Positions 44,906 to 56,691 are shown, numbered from the stretch's first letter. The stretch is 64,000 nucleotides of DNA from Trichosporon coremiiforme (GCA_039545355.1 BCJJ01000005.1:1177008-1241007); one strand, 5' to 3'. Numbers and translations are program-made. Notes: generated from the letters alone by a model not told the origin.

Positions 44906-47900
44906 CTACTGGACACCGAAGATCTCCTTCAGGTCTTCAAAGCGCGCTTTCTTCTTCGCTGCCGCGTTCGCCTTCGTGCCGCTCTTCGCAAATGTCTGTT
45001 GTTAGCTTACGTGAGAATCACGAAGCTTACCTTTGCCACAAGTGCGTCCTTGCGTTTCTCTGTTGGATCAGTTCGCTGCAGTCTTGGCTGACTCACGGAT
45101 ATCCAGGACCTTGGCCTCGACGGTGTCGGCTGCGATGAGTTGGAAAACACGCACAGTCTTGCGTTGTCCCATCTGTCTATCAGCTCCAACAACCCGGCTC
45201 CAGCTTACGCGGTGCACGCGGTCAACCGCCTGCGCCTCGATCGCGCTCTGCCACCAGGGGTCGCACTGCGGTCAGCAGGGTTGCATCAAATACGAAGCTT
45301 ACGAGGAACACGTTGCTCGCAGCAGTAAGGTTGAGTCCGACAGCGCCCGACTTCAACGAAATGAGCATAACGCGGGGCGCGCCCTCGTCCTGCCTCTGGA
45401 AGTTTGCGATCACCTCCCGTCGCTGTCCTGTCAGCTACATGAACGGATGAAAGCTCACCTTCTTGGCGGGCATGGAGCCGTCAAAGCGGCAATAGTCGAT
45501 GCCCTCGTCCTCAAGCACACCCGCGACGCGGTCCAGAAAGCTCGTGAACTGCGAAAAAACGAGTGTCTTGTCCCCCGCGTCAAAGGCCTTGAGATACTTG
45601 ACTAGCTCAGCGATCTTGGCGGATGGGGCAGCGGGCTTTACGGCTACATCGTCTGGCACGAAGTCCAGGTCTGGCGGAAGCTCCAGCAGCGACGCCATCG
45701 AGAGCCCGTGCCGGTCCATTGGACACAGACCCTGCCGCTTAATGACCTCGCTAATACACAGGAGGCAGACTGAGATCAGTTGAAGAAGAAGCCTCGCGTA
45801 AACTCACAGGGATGTCCGCAGTCGGTGATGCGCGGGTCTTCAAGAATGTCGAAGCACACCTGAAGTCAGGTTACACCAGAGCTACTTGCACCTACGGAGC
45901 ACTCTTCCTGATCTGCGATCGCCTGCCTCAGCTTGTCAATGAGACGCTCCTGCTCCTCCTTCGAGAGCTTGACGGCTTTCACAGCGGGACCAGTCGGGGC
46001 TGGCCGCTTCAGTTGCTCGAGATAGTTCTCAGGCACGAGGTCTGACGAAAGACACAGTTGGCGCACTGTTATTAGTTCAGAATTGCAACTTTGTCCGCAG
46101 CTACACACTTCTTGTCAGCATGGAGAGAATGTTGGCACCGGCCTGGCGGGTCAGCAATGATCGACGCGCGTAGAACCCACCTCTCCCATTCGGAGACTCT
46201 CCTCAAAGCGCTGCTTCGAGACTTCGAGCACCTCATCGTACGTCTTGCGGGTCTCCGGGTCAAGCTGTACCTCGCACTGATAGTACTCAATGGGAGGGAG
46301 CTCGACGAGCTTGCGCCCGTCCGCATCGACCGTGTCTTTCGTGCGGCGCAGCAAGGTTTGCCCAACAATGCCCTGTAGCAAGTGTCCTGCTTCTGCAGAC
46401 CCGCCACGCAGCGGACGGAGCACGAGCGACTTGAAGAACTCGGGCTTGTCTAGAGGCGTACAGACACGCGTGCACGCCAGCAGCGTACCCAGATCCGTTG
46501 GCGAGTTCACGATCGGAGTTCCGGTCGCAATCCACCGGCGCTCAGCCTGCAAATTGGCGAACGTCTTCGTCACTGGGAGCAAGTTAGCACGCGGTTAAAT
46601 CCGTACATACTCTTTGCCTTTGGGTTCTTCAGAATGTGCCCCTCGTCGGCGACGACACGCTTCCAGTGCACCTTCATGAGGGGGCCCTTCTTCGTGCCCG
46701 TCTTTGCCTGCTTGTTTCCCTTCGCGGGCATGGCGATGCTGGCTTCAGCCATTAGGGTCTGATACGTCGTGAGGACGACCTGTGGTCAGACTTTACAACC
46801 TTCCGGTAAGCTCACGTCGTACTCGACGAGCTCCTTCCCCTTGACGCCCTTCGCGCCCGCGCCGTGGTACGTGTAATAGCTGAGCTTTCCGGGCGCGACA
46901 TGGTCCTCGATCTGCTTTTGCCAGTTACTCAGAACAGACAGAGGACAGACTGTACGTCAGCCCCGCTGCAGGTGGCTACTGAGCTCACCGACAAGTGTCG
47001 TGTCGCTGTAGAACTCGCTCGGCTGCTCCCCCATTGTCGCGAGCACGAGTCCTAGAGTGGACAGCGTTTTGCCTGGTGTCAGTTAACCTTTCAGCTCGTG
47101 AACATACCAAGACCCATGCCGTCGGCAATGATGCCACCGCGACCGAGCTCTGGGTCCGCCTCCTGTGGCGTCTTCGTCGCCGCGTTCAGCCAGTATTCTC
47201 CGCCCTTACCCTTGCCCTTCTGTTTGGACCAGAACTGGACAGCGGGCTCACCGAGCTTGGGCAGCTTGGGATGTTCGTGGTCGATCATCCAGCGGATCGC
47301 CTGGCTTTGATGCGGAAGCAGATCCACGTTAAGGTCGCCGTTCGCAACTCCCGGCGGGTTCTTCAGCAGCGGCAGCTTGGTCACGTCCATGTCGGCGGTG
47401 AGCGCGGCCTGTTGGGTCAGAAGGAAGACCAGTGAAACACCTACCATAACGTCGTCCGCCGCCTTTTCGTCTGCCGACACCTGCTTCAGATCCTTCAGCA
47501 GCTTTTCAACATGCTTATCGTTAGAGTTGCTCGCCTGGTCGCGCGTGCCATAGTCGTAGAACGCGGTCTCGTTGGGATCCTGGCCCTTGCGGCGGAGCAT
47601 CTCGAAGCTCTGACCCATGGGTGTCATCCACTCGAACTCTGGCTCGAGGTGCGGCCGGTGTGCAGGACGGCAGTACACACACATGTCCCTGCTGTTAGCT
47701 AGAATTCGCGTCTTGCAGCTTCACATGGGCAGCTTGAAGCGGTGCTTGCCGTCGAGGTTCTGTCCGATCATGCGGCCCTCGACGGTGATCAAACGCGCGT
47801 CCATAAGGGGTGCAATGCGCGCAGCGGTGTTGCGCGGCACGTGGCCGACCTGGTCTCCCGCAGCATTCAGGACCTGTTATCAGCTTGGAAAGGGCGATAA

Positions 47901-48234
47901 TGAGCTCACCTGCACGGCGTTGCCATCGTACGGATTCTGCGGCTGCCGGCGGAGCATGACGTACTCGCCAGCGCCGACGAGACCATTGTAATGCTGGATG
48001 CCAACGACTTCGGAGCGAAATGCAATCAGAAGCTGAAAGTTAGCTGCTGGCGAGACATACCAAGCTCACCTCATCAGCCGGCTCCTCGCCTTCCTCCTCC
48101 TGTGACGCTTGTGACGCGGGCGTGCCAGGTGTCGAGGGACCGGCGGCGGGGGAAGGCTCCGGCTCCCGCTCACGCTTCTTGGCCTTGGGTTTGGGTCGTG
48201 GTCTGGATGGTCCAAGAACCTCTTCCGCTTCCAT
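44906..48234 (-). CDS. RAD5: HLTF/Rad5-type HIRAN-SNF2-RING DNA-repair ATPase
   Basis: DNA translocase and ubiquitin ligase of post-replication repair (PCNA polyubiquitination, fork reversal). Spliced exons give ~900 aa. The N-terminus is disordered and Lys/Pro-rich. The HIRAN domain, which binds 3' DNA ends, runs from [20 protein letters not shown] to [20 protein letters not shown]. Motif I is [11 protein letters not shown], split by an intron after GLG. Motif II is DEGH in [16 protein letters not shown], the form also seen in human [14 protein letters not shown] follows, then a C3HC4 RING spread over exons ([28 protein letters not shown]), and helicase-C motifs [32 protein letters not shown] and [16 protein letters not shown] presence excludes Rad16. 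Many introns. Start at the ATG beginning [11 protein letters not shown]; upstream in-frame codons would be promoter. Convergent with RAD7, divergent from HUB1. Confidence 0.92.
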
Positions 48235-48449
48235 GTTGACCAGCCGTCGTTGTATGAGAGTGTAAAAGGATGGAGAAGGCGCAACACAGATTTCCGACTC
48301 TTGGTGCAGCTTAGTGGATTGTTGAATGCGGGGCTCCACACGCTTCGTGAGCAGCGGCAAAGCGGAGGCAAATCCTACATTGCTTGCCACCCCTTACTGT
48401 TGCATGTTGAAGACAACTCACGGTCACCACTTTCGTCACATCATCGACC
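48235..48449. promoter_or_regulatory. Shared divergent promoter of the HLTF-type gene and HUB1
   Basis: Only ~215 bp separate the two start codons. It ends with a C/A-rich leader (CATCATCGACC) before the HUB1 ATG. No named site is visible. Confidence 0.5.
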
Positions 48450-49381
48450 ATGCCCCGCTCGCCATCACCAAGACGCGACCGAGACCGCTCCCGCTCTCCC
48501 CGAAGGGACCGTGACCGTTCGCGCTCTCCCCGCCGCGATCGCGATGACGGCGACCGCCGCTCTTCACGGCCGTGGACGGAACGACGACCGAAGGAGCTGT
48601 CGTTCTACAAGAAGAGCAGCTCCGCCTATGGCCAACCTCCGTCTTCCCGCTCCATCGCCGAGATTGGAGAGGAGGAGACGGCGAAGGAACGCGCGCAGCG
48701 CCGTGAGCGTGGTGAAGTTCCGAGGCGATTCGGCGGAACGCGCGAGCAAGGAGTGAGGAACACGATGGGCAATGTCGGCGGCATGCTTGGTCCCGCCGCT
48801 GGTGTGGGGAGCTTCAAGCGCACGAGTGACCCGCTCGACCGCATCGGTGTCAAGGGAAGGGACTACGGTGACCGTGAACGCCGAGACGATCGCGATCGTG
48901 ACCATCGCGATAGGAGGGACGACCGCGACAGGGACCGGAGAGATTACCGCCGCGACGACCGGGACCGTGATCGCGACCGTGGACGGATGCACCCCGACCG
49001 AGCGGGTCGGAGCGAGGAGAAGCCCTCCGAAGACGGCAAGGTGTTCAGCACGACGGGGCCGGCGATGAAGATCCGTGCCGGGCGCATGATTGAGGTCATC
49101 GCGAACGACCGTATGGGACGGAAAGGTGAGCTTAGCTAGAAGTGCGAGGAGCTGACAGCAGTCCGCGTCAAATGTCTGCCGACGGATACGGTTGGAGACT
49201 TGAAGAAGCTCATTGCGGCCCAGACGGGAACGAACGCGCAGAAAATCGTGCTCAAGAAGTGGTACACGGCGTTCAAGGACCATGTGCAGCTGCAGGACTA
49301 CGAGATCAACGACGGCATGGTGAGTCGAAGCTGCGGCGTGTTCGAGTTACGCTGACCCCTCAGAGTCTCGAGATGTACTAA
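48450..49381 (+). CDS. HUB1: Hub1/UBL5 with long RS/RD-rich N-terminal extension
   Basis: Three exons give ~283 aa. Residues ~213-283 are a complete Hub1/UBL5 ubiquitin-like domain: [54 protein letters not shown] and [13 protein letters not shown]. Hub1 binds HIND elements of Snu66/Prp38 non-covalently and tunes splicing. It is normally a free ~73-aa protein starting at exactly this Met. Here the same frame is open for 212 codons upstream, beginning [20 protein letters not shown]. That part comprises an RS/RD region, a Gly/Arg-rich middle ([20 protein letters not shown]) and a more ordered stretch ([40 protein letters not shown]). The usual YY-x ending is reduced to a single Tyr. Internal initiation at the Hub1 Met could also yield the canonical protein. 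Introns fall after MGRK and after DGM. Confidence 0.9.
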
Positions 49382-49417
49382 GTTCGACTTGACTTCTGAT
49401 ATGCATATTTTCTAGAG

Positions 49418-50794
49418 CTAGAGCTTGGACTGCTGCGCGCCGAACATGTCATCATAGACGGGATGGATGAGCTCGAGCAGGTCGTGCGTCACCATGGCCC
49501 TGCCCATCTTCTTGTATCCCGCCCGGCTCAGGTGTCTGTTGAAGTTACTTCCTCCGTACGCAGCGAGGAGCGCGACGTGCTCCTTCAGCTCCTTGTCCGG
49601 CGGCGAGCCGACCGACTCATACGTGCCCTGGCTCCAGAGACGGCCCCAAGCCAACAACGTGGCTGTGCTGCCAGAGAGAATGTCGCCCTGCCCGCCGACA
49701 CGCTTCAGGCCGCCCTGCGTTGTGTCGACGAGGGTGTCGCCGTCGACCTTGAAGGCAGATGGAAGATCTCGTCCCTGCGAGATCCGGTCCTCGCCGCCCT
49801 TCTGCACAACGACGACGTTGCCGAAGCGCTTCGCGAGGGCTGCGCACTTCTCCTCCGGGTTCGAGGACGAGAGATCCTGGAGTCAGTTATACCACAAGCA
49901 ACTTCCAACGCGATACGCACGAGAGCCTCACACAACCGCTTGAACTCCATGATGTTCGGCGTCAGGATGACGCGGCACTCGCCCGGCCAGTCCTTGACCA
50001 GCTCGGGCTCTTTATTGATGAGCCACAGCCCGTCGGCGTCAACTACGACGCCAATATCCATCTCCTTCGCAAGCTTGAACGCTTCGCGTGCGCAGCCTTG
50101 CATGAACTCGGACCTGCCGAGACCGGGGCCGACGACGAGACAGTGCATGCGCTCCATAACTGACTTGAGCTCCTCGATGGCCGGATTCAGGCCCTTAGAC
50201 TCGATCAGAGTGCCGTGCACGATGAGGTCGGGGGCACTGAGGTTAGCTGCAGCTCAGAGAGGGGGGTTGCATCAAGCAGACGAAAACGAGGCGGGGGCGA
50301 CTCACTAGGTCTTGATCACGTTGCCCGCCTCCGGCTCACAGATGACGTGCGCCAGGTCGGCGCCGAAGCGCATTGCGCCGAAGGCACTGAAGAACGGCGC
50401 GCCGCTGTAGTCGCCGCTTCCGCCGAGGACAGCGATACGGCCTACGGATTAGCTAGCTCGAGCAGTGGATATAGTAGCTTCGCCTCTCCAGGTGAGAGAC
50501 GGGAGCGAATCCGAGCTGGACCGCAGAGGAGGGATACTCACCGGCCTGTCCCTTATGCAGCGTCGGATTCAGAGGTGGGATCAGCTTCTGCACGAGCTGG
50601 AGCACGGCATCGTTCTTGTCCTTCTTGTCCGTTCCCGTCATGTTGCTGTAGTTTCTAGCTGCTGTCTGGACTTTCTGTAATCGCAATATCGAGGTTGTCG
50701 AGAGGAGATGTACAGATCGACGAAGTGCTGTCGATTGAGTGTATCTTAATGTAGATGTTGAGAGTAGTCTGCGAACACCAATTCGTGCAGACAT
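49418..50794 (-). CDS. NAXD: ATP-dependent (S)-NAD(P)H-hydrate dehydratase
   Basis: Repairs damaged NADHX/NADPHX back to NAD(P)H using ATP (ribokinase-like fold, YjeF C-terminal/CARKD family). Visible blocks: [86 protein letters not shown], and the nucleotide-binding [18 protein letters not shown]. It ends [10 protein letters not shown]. Four or more exons. Two plausible starts: the ATG at 50641 ([13 protein letters not shown]) gives a cytosolic form, while the in-frame ATG at 50794 adds 51 residues ([20 protein letters not shown]...) rich in Arg, Ser and Leu and free of acidic residues, a classic mitochondrial presequence. I annotate the longer form. Dual targeting by alternative starts is known for mammalian NAXD. 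Confidence 0.9.
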
Positions 50795-51833
50795 CAACAG
50801 CTGTGAGCTATGATGTAGTGTGGAAGGAAGCCGGACGAGATTCCAGCTGATGATTCCATCCATCAACACCCGGAGGATGTCGTCATACTGTATGCCTGCG
50901 CGTGTAATGTCCACTTAGACGCCGAGATCCGTGGCATTACCCGTGCTCAATTCCTCAAACTCAGCCTGGCATCACAGGACGCATCATAGTCAGCCACGCA
51001 TGCAAGATTGGCTGCGGCTGGCTGCGATGCGACGGGCTGCGACAGGATGCAACTGGCCGAGCGATGGGCCGCCATGCAGCCACCATTCCCCCAGCAGTGC
51101 ACATAGCATTCGGCAAGCCCGGCGTCGGCTGACACATTGCACCACGCTACATGCCGCCTGGTTGGCACGCTGGCGCACATATTGGCGTGACATTACGCCT
51201 GGCGCGCCTGGCGCAACTGCCGCCAGTCGCACCTGACCCGACTTTCCTGGCACATTGCACTGGCGCGCACATTGCACCCAACGGGCCAGCCCAGACAGCA
51301 CCCTGCACCCCGCACCCATTGTGGCGCGCGGCCCCCGGTCCAGTTCCAAATGTTCCTCACCTCAAGGGTAAAGCGGTAGGGTATCAATTGCATAGGGTCA
51401 TCGACTTGCGTCGCTACAAAAAGAGACTGAGACTCTGGGACGTTTAAATGACATTTTGGCGCTGCGCCGTAAAGTCAGCGAGTCGCTTGGTTTGTGGGTG
51501 TAGGGGGTAGGTGGGGTACAGATGCTCTCTCGCTCTCTCGAATGCTGCTGAGGGTTCTAATATCTTCGGCCGGTCGATGGGGTATGGGTCGTTGCCTTTC
51601 TCCTTCCTCGCTCTTCCTCGACTTCTCCGAGTCCCAAATCGGCGGGCCAACCAAGTCACAGTATTATCCTCGTTTATTAATGTCGGTATGGGGTAGATGT
51701 TCGTTCCTATTATGGCCAGATGTCGTCGCGTCGTATACCACTTTTGATCGCTGGCCCCACAACTGTTCGTGTTCTACACAGTTGCGTGGACGAGCCGCGG
51801 CGATCGCTCCGTTGCGCGAGTGCTTGAGCACGC
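50795..51833. other. Intergenic, low-complexity
   Basis: About 1 kb rich in short imperfect repeats of GGCTGCGA, GCACATTG and TGGCGCGC type (about 50998-51330). The segment at 51450-51833 probably belongs to the 3' UTR of the homeodomain gene. No gene is seen. Confidence 0.5.
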
Positions 51834-54214
51834 TCATCGTCCGCGGAACAGCTCCATGAGGGCGTGCGCCCCAGTGAGGACGTTCTCGTCCATCTCCTGC
51901 GCGCCGCGCTTCGTCTCGGGCTCGAGCTCGGTTGAGAACGAGTAGATGTTGCGGCCCTCGGGAATCGGGAGGCGGGGCTTGCTGTCCGCAGCCGATACGC
52001 TGGGCGGCGTAGACGCCTCAGCGGCTGACGACGAGGATGTCTTGCGCGAGCCCTCGCTGCCGTTCGCAGTGCGCGGCGAGACAGGCTCAGTGGGCGTCGG
52101 CGAGCGCGTAGCGCTGGGGACGGGCGAAGAAGCCTCAGCGATCGTAGCCTCGGCACGGGATCGGTCGAATGAATCGCGATGCTTCAATGTAGGCAGGTGA
52201 GACCACGAGCCCTGGCGCGAGAGCTTGCGCATCTGAGCCTCGGCGTGAGACGGTTCAGTGACACGGCTAGGGTGCTCAGGAACGGGCGGCACACCACCAC
52301 CAGCGGTGGGGCCAGCCGACGTCGCGCGAGACGGAACCGGGTCGGTGACAGCTCGCGGAGGCTGCGGTCCACCGTTGGCGGGCATGCCGTTGTTGGCGAG
52401 GAAGCGGGCGCGAGACGAGCAGGCGAGGACGTCGGAGCTGGACGCACGTCCGAAGCTGGAGCGCGACTTGTGACCGGCACCGGCGGGACGTCCTAAGCCG
52501 ATCGAGGGTAAGGTAGGCCGCGGCTTCGGGTTGTGACGGGCGCGCTTGCGGGTCGGCGAGTCCTCATCGACAGCCGACTCCTCGTCCTCGGCGTCCTCGG
52601 GAGGCTCGACAGCGTCGGACGAGAGCTCGGACGGAAGCATGTTGATTAATGCCTCGCGGTAGCGTGGGTCGTTCTTGTGCATTTGGTCGAACTCGTACTC
52701 GTCGACGCGGGGGCGGGGGCGGGCGAGCGGCTTGTAGCTCATGCTCTGCTCGCGGTCGGTGCAGACGTCGTCGAGCGAGAAGCCTCGGCGAAGAGGCTTG
52801 ATGGCGTAGGGCTCCTGTCGAGGCTTGGGCGCAATGGCCATAGGACCGCCCTGGTTGTGGAGGCGGCGCTCGGCAGGCAGCATGTGGGTGGCACCCATAG
52901 GCGAGGGCGAACGCTTCGGCGTCGGTGAAGAGCCCGAAGCCTGCTGCGCGAACCACATCTCAGGAAGGAGACGGTCGCTGACGATGTCCATCATGACCTG
53001 CTGTTGCTCCGGAGTGAACTTGAACGCGTCGCCGCGGTTCGCGCGCTGGACGGCGGCGAGTGCACGCGAAGCAGTGTCGGGGTTAGTCTCCGCCATCTGG
53101 ACGAGGGTCTCAGCCTTTTTGAGATCCTGACGACGATTCTGGAACCACACGGTCAGGTGGCGCGTGGTGCTGAACAATGTTAGCGCCTCAATATGCTCTG
53201 TGCATATTCAATCGTACGCACACGTCCCCGCGTCACCCGAACTGACGCGCGAACGCATGTGTGTACCATTTTTTGCTTGCTCGAGACTCACCATCCAAAC
53301 CACCTGGCAAGCTTCTGACGCTGCCATTTGTGCGGGTTGTGCGAAATGCTCCACAGGATTTCAAGCATGTCAAGCTCACCCGGCGAGAAGCGGCGACGCG
53401 GCTTGTTCTTACCGTGGTCCTCGGGACGGTAGTCCCACGGGTTGCACGAAACAAGCGTTCGGCGCGCGTTCGCACTGCTCTCGTCGTTGGCAGCGTTGTC
53501 GTCGTTGCCGCCTCCGCTGCCGTTGGAAGGCATCTCGCCCTGGTTGAGGTACGCCTGGGGGAGCGGGCCTGGGAAACGAGCGGGAGCAAGTAGATCGTGC
53601 AGCTCGATGGGTCCGGGAGGGTAGGGCGACGCGTGCATGTCGGGAGTCGAGGGCAGGTGTGTCATAGGGGACGAAGCGTATGTCATCACTGACCGAGCCG
53701 ACGGCGTGGAGTGAATGTGGTGCGGGAGGGGCGAGTGGTGCGCCATCATCGGCGGCGGCATACTGTGCGAGTGATGCGGGTGGTGGAACGGCGAACCATG
53801 GCGGGGGGATGCATGGCGATGCTGCGGCGGGGTGGGGAGCGGCAGCAGCGACGCAGCAGGACGCGCAAAGGCGAGACCCTTCGGGAGAGGAAGTTCACGC
53901 GCGTCGGGGTCGACTTTGGTGACGACAGGGCGGACGGGAGTCGCGTCCTTGGGCGTGCCGCTCGACCTCATACGCGATGCCGGAGTGACTGGACCTCCTT
54001 TGGACGGGGTAGAAGCGTTGTAGCGCGAGTAAATGTTGTCGAAAGGAGCTAAAGGTTGGCGATGGCGAGCAGGTGTTTGTTGCGCAGCGCCAGTGGACGA
54101 CAGGTGGTTGAGCTTGGAGGTGGACCTCGGCGCGTCGTGGTGAAGCTTCAAGTTTGCGGGGGTTTTGTTCTCGTCGTTGAAGTGGTGGTGCTGCTTGGAG
54201 CTCGGAGTAGACAT
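51834..54214 (-). CDS. Homeodomain transcription factor
   Basis: Nuclear protein of ~750 aa in two exons (intron about 53165-53295, falling between homeodomain helices 2 and 3). The homeodomain starts KNKPRRRFSPGELDMLEILW, continues NPHKWQRQKLARWFG, and after splicing gives the recognition helix HLTVWFQNRRQDLKKAE with the invariant WFxNRR (Trp48, Asn51, Arg53). It is preceded by ~280 disordered residues rich in His, Pro and Ser (HHPHHSHSMPPPMMAHHS) and followed by a long Ser/Pro/Arg-rich tail with many possible kinase sites. It broadly resembles fungal Yox1/Phx1-type single homeodomain proteins, and I cannot place it more precisely. Start MSTPSSKQHHHFNDENKTPA is preferred to an in-frame ATG 20 codons upstream, which reads as leader. 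Confidence 0.85.
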
Positions 54215-55954
54215 TGAGGTGAACAAGGTTGTGGACAGTGTGTAGACAAGAGAAACGGATGTCTGGATCGACACCTATGCGCACACGCCGGGAGAGGGGA
54301 CTGGTGGAAGGGGGTAGAGCTTGATCAGGAAAGGAGAGTAGGGGAAAAGAATGACTGAAGAGTTGAGCTGTGTAGATGGGAGTGGATATGAGAGAGATGC
54401 GGATACGGGGATGCAGGAAGTGAGGGGGGCTACAAAGGGGTGTGTGTATGTGTACGTGTGTGTTGCAGTGGATGAGTGTGCAGCGAGGAAGGGGATGGGA
54501 GAAGAAGAGGAAAGGATTCGAGCGCGAGGTGGTTGCGTTCTGTTCGATGGAGGCGAGAAAGGGAGGGAAGGAGGGAGGGTGAGGGGATAGACACGGGGTG
54601 ACAGATGAAAGGATAATGAAGATGAATCAAGAAGATGACTTAACTCCTGGACTACCACTACGGGCTATGAAGCGCGAGACAGAGTCTGCACTAGCAGGAC
54701 TGGGCAGCAGGAGCAGGTGGCGTACGGTGAGCTAACGCAAAAGACAGGCGCACTGCAAATGAATGGCAGAGCAAGGGCCGAGGGAGTTAGGCAGGGACAC
54801 AGGCGGCAGCCCAGAGGGCGCGCGGGCCAAGGCGCTGCAAGCTCGACCTGCCAGCGCTCCCAACCGTCCGACCCAGGTACGCAGGGTCGCCAGGGGCAGA
54901 CCAGGAACGGCGGTCACAGCGCTCAGAATGCAATGTCGTGGGCCTATCTGGTGGACGCTCCGCGCCCCCGCGCCAGCTGGGCCAGCTGCCAGTTGGCTCA
55001 CCGCTCAGCGCTCAGTGGTCGCTGGATTAGACTTAGCCTTGTGTTCCTTTCTCCGGCAAAACGGCGCGAAGCGACACAACCACGGCCACCGCAGCCACCA
55101 CCCACTGTACAAGTGTGCACAAGCACACAAATACCGTCACTCCCTGCCGACACCTGCCCTCCCTGCGAATGAAATCCGAGCTGCGATTGGCGTGTCCATC
55201 CCCCTCTTGCGTGTCATTCCTGACTTCCCGACTCGTCCGTCCAACGTCGTTCACACACGACTGACCAGCCCTCCTTGCATGCATATTACTGTTACTGGAT
55301 AAACCACGATTCGCAGTGCGCAATGTTCGCACAAAATAGCCATAGAGAGCGGCAGGCTAGAGAACACGCCAGGCGCTAACGGCACGCCGCAGGTCATACG
55401 GTCATGCTTCACACTCTGTGGAAGCCAGAGCGCCGCGGAGACATTCTGAGAAATCTAACTTCAGACATGCACGCTCGCCAATCCTGCCTGCCTGCCTGTT
55501 GTGCAGTCCTGAACCTGGACCTGTCACGATACGACAATGCACAGCAGATGAGAGTCATAGGGAGACACAGGGAAACAGGGTTCACAGGACCATCATGTGC
55601 CCTGAACTTGTTATACCAATCGCCCGCCACCGCACGACCCGCTTCTCTAACCATGCTTGGCGATAGACATTGCATCGCTGTCGTCCAGTCTCATGCTTAT
55701 GCTTGATGCATACTCTGCAATGTTGATGTAGCAGATAGTTACAGCATCGCAGCCGATCACGCCGCCATGTACGTGATGCAGCGGCACACAGCGGGTGCAT
55801 GACCCGTTGTATGGCGTTGGCGCTCCAAAACCGAAGATGCATTTTTGGCCGTGGATTTGTTCTATGATGTGTCTCGTCATCCGCCCCGACTATCTCCTGC
55901 GCGTCGCTGAGTCCGAGTATCGAGCTTGCAGAGTCTGCAACTCGCACGCCGAGC
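54215..55954. other. Long intergenic region
   Basis: Begins with a ~430-bp tract that is strongly pyrimidine-rich on the minus strand (54270-54640), the likely promoter and long 5' leader of the homeodomain gene. The rest (54700-55950) shows no supportable gene. Confidence 0.5.
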
Positions 55955-56191
55955 TCAGACAAGGCGCTTGCTCTTGCCGTCGTCCCTGTCCTTCTTGGAC
56001 TTGTCGTCGTTGTCGTCGCCATCGTCGTCGTCGCCTTTGCCGTCGACCGCTGACGGCACGTAGTGGTCGCCGTAGCCGATGAAGTCGATCTTCGTGCGAC
56101 CGTCTTCCGTCTTTCCAACAAGCGCCGACGCGCCCGTTTTAAGCAAAATCTCAGATTGTCGGTGGAGTCCGTTAGGGATGTCAGCATGCAT
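55955..56191 (-). CDS. Small hypothetical protein with acidic/basic tail
   Basis: Not recognised. The frame of 78 aa starts MHADIPNGLHRQSEILLKTG, continues GKTEDGRTKIDFIGYGDHYV, and ends in a run of Asp then alternating Lys/Asp (GDDDDGDDNDDKSKK ... KSKRLV). The segment upstream of this ATG is C/T-rich (CTCCTCCTCCTCACGAC), which suggests a leader. An in-frame ATG at 56308 (MSQIPGGYEPDCPRS) would add 39 residues. There is no signal peptide or membrane segment. The compact central part looks coding, but without homologues it cannot be confirmed. Confidence 0.4.
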   Translation of the reverse strand: MHADIPNGLHRQSEILLKTGASALVGKTEDGRTKIDFIGYGDHYVPSAVDGKGDDDDGDDNDDKSKKDRDDGKSKRLV

Positions 56192-56691
56192 GCAAAGCGT
56201 TGAAGAGAAGCAGAAGAAATGTCGTGAGGAGGAGGAGTGGTGTGGCAGTGGTGGTGGATTGGCGGACCGCGGGCAGTCGGGCTCATATCCGCCAGGAATT
56301 TGGCTCATTTGGGCTGATTTGGCTCATGTCCCTCGGATCCCTCGTGTAATGAGACGCCACGTTTTCAGGGTCCAAAGGCTAGGGCTTGGTTGGTTGGAAC
56401 GGAGCGCAATGTTGTGTCCCGTGCCTTATGGAGGCAAAAGCAAGGCAGCAGGCTAGAGAAACCAGGCCAGCTTAAGCCTCGGGCGTACAGGGATCAAGGG
56501 CGCGCGCCCTGCCCCAACCGGTCCACCCTGGCAACCCTGCTGTTCGGCTCCTTAGCCCCGGTCCAAGAGCCAGGAGAGCCCAGGAGCACTCGGAGAGAAG
56601 GGAGGGAGCCAGGGAGCCAAGACGCGTGTCCATCACGCTAAGGCGCGTCTCGATTCCACGCGCGTCGGCTCTCCCAATTCAGAGAAGATGG
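56192..56691. other. Intergenic
   Basis: Promoter side of the small ORF and 3' flank of the AAA-type ATPase gene, whose exact end is uncertain. Nothing else is seen. Confidence 0.45.

Noticed and set aside
44906..48234. Identification of the SNF2-RING gene as RAD16, the usual Rad7 partner
   Set aside because: A HIRAN domain ([12 protein letters not shown] ... [14 protein letters not shown]) precedes the ATPase, which is characteristic of HLTF/Rad5 and absent from Rad16.
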